From contig JASLGO010000055.1 of assembly GCA_030150135.1 (NCBI GenBank), positions 1-25,294 on the forward strand: a stretch of 25,294 nucleotides of DNA, given 5' to 3'. The first letter of the stretch is position 1. Every line of letters begins with the position of its first letter. Position numbers and translations under genes: made by a program. This DNA is from Aquirhabdus sp. (GTDB taxonomy: Bacteria; Pseudomonadota; Gammaproteobacteria; Pseudomonadales; Moraxellaceae). Positions 23,223-25,294 of the stretch are shown here, piece by piece. The notes beneath the pieces were generated by a model, which searched no databases, was not told where the DNA came from, and saw nothing but the letters and a program-made list of their open reading frames with translations.

Positions 23223-24074
23223 ATGAGTGAAAAACTGCAAAAAGTCCTTGCACGCGTAGGCTTAGGCTCGCGTCGCTATATGGAAGAAGTTATTGCAGCT
23301 GGGCGTGTCAGCATCAATGGGCGCATTGCGGCCGTTGGTGAGCGCGTAGAGCCAACGGATGAACTCCGTATTGATGGTCGTAAGATCGCGCATCAATCCG
23401 AAGAAGAAACCCGTCGTCGCGTATTGGTGTACTACAAACCCGAAGGCGAGATTTGTTCACGTACCGACCCAGAAGGTCGTGTCACTGTTTTTGAGCAACT
23501 TCCACAAATCGCTAATGATCGTTGGGTCATGGTGGGTCGTCTGGATATCAACAGTACAGGATTGCTGATGTTTACCAATGATGGTGAGCTGGCAAATAAA
23601 CTGATGCATCCATCCAGTGAAATCGAGCGTGAATACGCAGTGCGAGTCATGGGAACAGTGACTCCACAGATCGTCACGACTCTAACCACGGGTGTTGAGC
23701 TCGAAGATGGCCCTGCAAAATTCGAATCGTTTAAAGAAATCGGCGGAGATGGTATTAACCGTTGGTATCAGGTTGTCGTAAAAGAAGGTCGCAACCGCGA
23801 AGTTCGTCGTCTATTTGAATCGCAAGAGCTCAAAGTCAGCCGCCTACTGCGTACTCGTTACGGCACTGTGATTTTGCCACGTGAATTACGTACAGGTCGC
23901 TGGATGGAACTCGATAAACATGACATCGAAAATCTGGTCAATAGCGTCAAGCTGAAACCGCGGATTGGCACAGGGTTGTATGGTATGGCTAAACGTCGCG
24001 CTGAACGTCAACAAGAGAATCCACTTCCAGCACGTCGTGGTGGTTATCTGAGACAGCAAAAACGCGAAGAATAA
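23223..24074 (+). CDS. rluB: 23S rRNA pseudouridine synthase RluB
   Basis: RluB isomerises one uridine in the peptidyl-transferase region of 23S rRNA (U2605 in E. coli numbering). The N-terminal S4 RNA-binding domain (about 1-60, EKLQKVLARVGLGSRR) is followed by the RsuA/RluB catalytic domain with Asp108 in GRLDINSTGLL, and the motif EGRNREVRRLFE. The C-terminal tail is basic (RRAERQQENPLPARRGG), as in longer RluB proteins. At 283 residues it is a normal length. GAGG lies about 8 bases before the ATG. A small inverted repeat (CTTGA-GGTA-TCAAG, 23209-23222) enfolds that site. The scpB-rluB gap suggests its own promoter, though none is convincing. Confidence 0.95.
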   Translation: MSEKLQKVLARVGLGSRRYMEEVIAAGRVSINGRIAAVGERVEPTDELRIDGRKIAHQSEEETRRRVLVYYKPEGEICSRTDPEGRVTVFEQLPQIANDRWVMVGRLDINSTGLLMFTNDGELANKLMHPSSEIEREYAVRVMGTVTPQIVTTLTTGVELEDGPAKFESFKEIGGDGINRWYQVVVKEGRNREVRRLFESQELKVSRLLRTRYGTVILPRELRTGRWMELDKHDIENLVNSVKLKPRIGTGLYGMAKRRAERQQENPLPARRGGYLRQQKREE

Positions 24075-24081
24075 GTGATTA

Positions 24082-24119
24082 AACCTGACTTGGCGTGTGG
24101 CATCCACACGCTAGGTTTT
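24082..24119. terminator. bidirectional terminator between rluB and the rhuM-fic gene
   Basis: GCGTGTGG (24093-24100) pairs with CCACACGC (24104-24111) around a CAT loop, extended by AACCT/AGGTT outer arms. TTTT follows on the plus strand and AAACC on the other. It lies between two convergent genes, 8 bases past the rluB stop, as expected for a shared intrinsic terminator. Confidence 0.75.
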
Positions 24120-24122
24120 ATG

Positions 24123-25097
24123 TTAATTCCGAATTAAATTCATAATCAAATGAATCATTAGCTCTTTCTGTTTCGGATCTGATTGCGCAACGAGCAATGC
24201 AATTGCTGCAAGTGCATTATCATTAATTTTTACATCACCAGATTGCTTTAAATGATGACGATTTAAAGTCAAAAACCAAATAAATACGAAAGCACCAATG
24301 CGTTTATTTCCATCCGTAAACGGATGATTCTTAATCACAAAATACAATAAATGTGCTGCCTGAGCTTCAACGCTCGGATATAAATATTCGCCGCCAAACG
24401 ATTGCGTAATATTTCCCAATATTCCAGCAAAGCTATCATCTTTTGGGCGACCAAATAATTCGCTGGCTTCTCCTTTTTCCAGCATATCCTTCTTGAGCGC
24501 AGCAATTGCCTGACTTGCTTCATCCAGTTTAATCTCAAAATACAGATTCGTTTGAAACCCTTCATCAGGTAATCGTTCACTATCAAACTGGTTAAGTAAC
24601 ACAAAGGTTTGTGCATAATCAGTAATGATCCGTGCCAATCCACGCGCCTCAGGCAGTGTCGCTTGATCAATGAGCGTTTGTTGAAACAAGGTTAACGTGC
24701 GCTCTAACTGACGAATATTTTCTTGTTGGTTTTTCAAGCGTTCTTCATTTAGCGTATAGCCATGCACCAGATGATCGCGTAATGTGCGGGTTGCCCATTG
24801 GCGGAAATGAGTACCCTGCTTGGATTTGACTCGATAACCGACCGAGATAATGACATCAAGGCTGTAGAGATCTAATGGTTTATCCGAATTTGCAATATGC
24901 ATTTTTTGCATATTGCTCTCACGCACCAACTCACCCTCTTTAAACATATTATTGATATGTCTTGAAATCACAGACTGGTCACGCTCAAATAACTGAACCA
25001 TCTGCGATTGAGTCAACCATACTGTTTCATGATCGAAGCGTACACTGAGCTGCGAATGACCATTCTCAGTCTGAAAAATTTCAATAGTATTATTCAT
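24123..25097 (-). CDS. RhuM-Fic/Doc fusion protein
   Basis: This is a 324-residue cytoplasmic protein. The N-terminal part (about 1-115) is the RhuM domain: a winged-helix-like VWLTQSQMVQLFERDQSVISRH, then LYSLDVIISVGYRVKSKQGTHFRQWA. A coiled-coil-like linker (about 116-145) leads to a C-terminal Fic/Doc domain with HPFTDGNKR (258-266). The GNKR ending resembles Doc kinases rather than the HPFxxGNGR of AMP-transferring Fic proteins, so the reaction is uncertain (phosphorylation or AMPylation). No antitoxin-sized gene is adjacent. RhuM was named from a Salmonella pathogenicity island, but a virulence role is not implied. It is wedged between convergent rluB and the coaX end, with a weak ribosome-binding site. 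Confidence 0.88.
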   Translation of the reverse strand: MNNTIEIFQTENGHSQLSVRFDHETVWLTQSQMVQLFERDQSVISRHINNMFKEGELVRESNMQKMHIANSDKPLDLYSLDVIISVGYRVKSKQGTHFRQWATRTLRDHLVHGYTLNEERLKNQQENIRQLERTLTLFQQTLIDQATLPEARGLARIITDYAQTFVLLNQFDSERLPDEGFQTNLYFEIKLDEASQAIAALKKDMLEKGEASELFGRPKDDSFAGILGNITQSFGGEYLYPSVEAQAAHLLYFVIKNHPFTDGNKRIGAFVFIWFLTLNRHHLKQSGDVKINDNALAAIALLVAQSDPKQKELMIHLIMNLIRN

Positions 25098-25151
25098 TGT
25101 AAATCCATATATTATTTTTAAATTTCAATTACTTATTCTAAATTGATTTTA

Positions 25152-25294
25152 TCAAGAAAAATACCGCTGTAAACCTTTCAACAGTAAATCGCTTTCAATT
25201 CGAATCTCATTGGGCACATCCAAGAACCCTTGAATCAATTCCGCATCACCACCCGTTAATACTAATTTTCGCGATGGTTCGTGACGCACTAATT
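25152..25294 (-). CDS. coaX: type III pantothenate kinase, C-terminal part (runs off the window)
   Basis: The reverse strand gives the last 47 residues of a protein with LVLTGGDAELIQGFL, the C-terminal glycine motif of type III pantothenate kinase (CoaX), followed by ESDLLLKGLQRYFS and a TGA stop. CoaX phosphorylates pantothenate, the first step of CoA synthesis, in the ASKHA fold. The stretch is too short to exclude another ASKHA family member, but the motif and end match CoaX. It lies 54 bases upstream of the rhuM-fic gene in the same direction, so the two could share transcription. Confidence 0.8.
   Translation of the reverse strand, partial: LVRHEPSRKLVLTGGDAELIQGFLDVPNEIRIESDLLLKGLQRYFS

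Noticed and set aside
24335..24670. 111-codon minus-strand frame inside the rhuM-fic gene
   Set aside because: It is in another frame within the Fic/Doc coding region, which is intact and has the HPFTDGNKR motif.

Overview
The window reads as chromosomal DNA of a gammaproteobacterium, most likely a member of the Moraxellaceae (Acinetobacter/Alkanindiges-like). This is inferred from moderate-to-low GC by eye, the protein sequences, the compact yceD-rpmF-fabD-fabG-acpP block with no plsX or fabH between rpmF and fabD, and the scpA-scpB-rluB...coaX neighbourhood. The genus is not resolved.

Layout. (1) 1-3422, minus strand: yceD, rpmF, fabD, fabG and the 5' end of acpP, a ribosome/fatty-acid block. 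Near-consensus sigma70 promoters lie before yceD and fabD, and a third candidate lies before acpP. (2) 3715-8096, plus strand: proline iminopeptidase (pip), a large imperfect palindrome, a YciO-type Sua5/TsaC-like protein, an AT-rich single-gene AAA ATPase with a C-terminal TOPRIM-like region (OLD-like, possible phage defence), and an alpha/beta hydrolase resembling vertebrate MEST. (3) 8309-10459, plus strand: a membrane MHYT-GGDEF-EAL cyclic-di-GMP enzyme with both catalytic signatures intact. (4) 10666-18884, minus strand: a complete kdpF-A-B-C-D-E cluster for high-affinity K+ uptake with its sensor kinase and response regulator. It includes the 29-residue kdpF, a KdpE-type operator upstream, and a double inverted repeat between kdpC and kdpD. 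(5) 19235-20278, plus strand: a HEPN-domain protein (Apea-like) preceded by an almost perfect 28-bp palindrome. (6) 20377-21243, minus strand: a ferritin-like predicted metal-dependent hydrolase. (7) 21499-24074, plus strand: scpA, scpB (condensin partners) and rluB (23S rRNA pseudouridine synthase). (8) 24123-25294, minus strand: a RhuM-Fic/Doc fusion protein and the 3' end of coaX (type III pantothenate kinase).

How it fits together. Most of the window is housekeeping: fatty-acid synthesis, ribosome assembly, chromosome segregation, CoA synthesis and K+ homeostasis. Three single genes of families often found among defence or toxin systems sit as islands between these blocks: the OLD-like ATPase, the HEPN protein and the RhuM-Fic protein. 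None has an obvious partner gene of a described multi-gene system. They and the HEPN-gene palindrome are the best candidates for undescribed biology here. At least three different dispersed-repeat-like palindromes occupy gaps between or within operons. No tRNA, rRNA, CRISPR array, transposase or integrase was seen.
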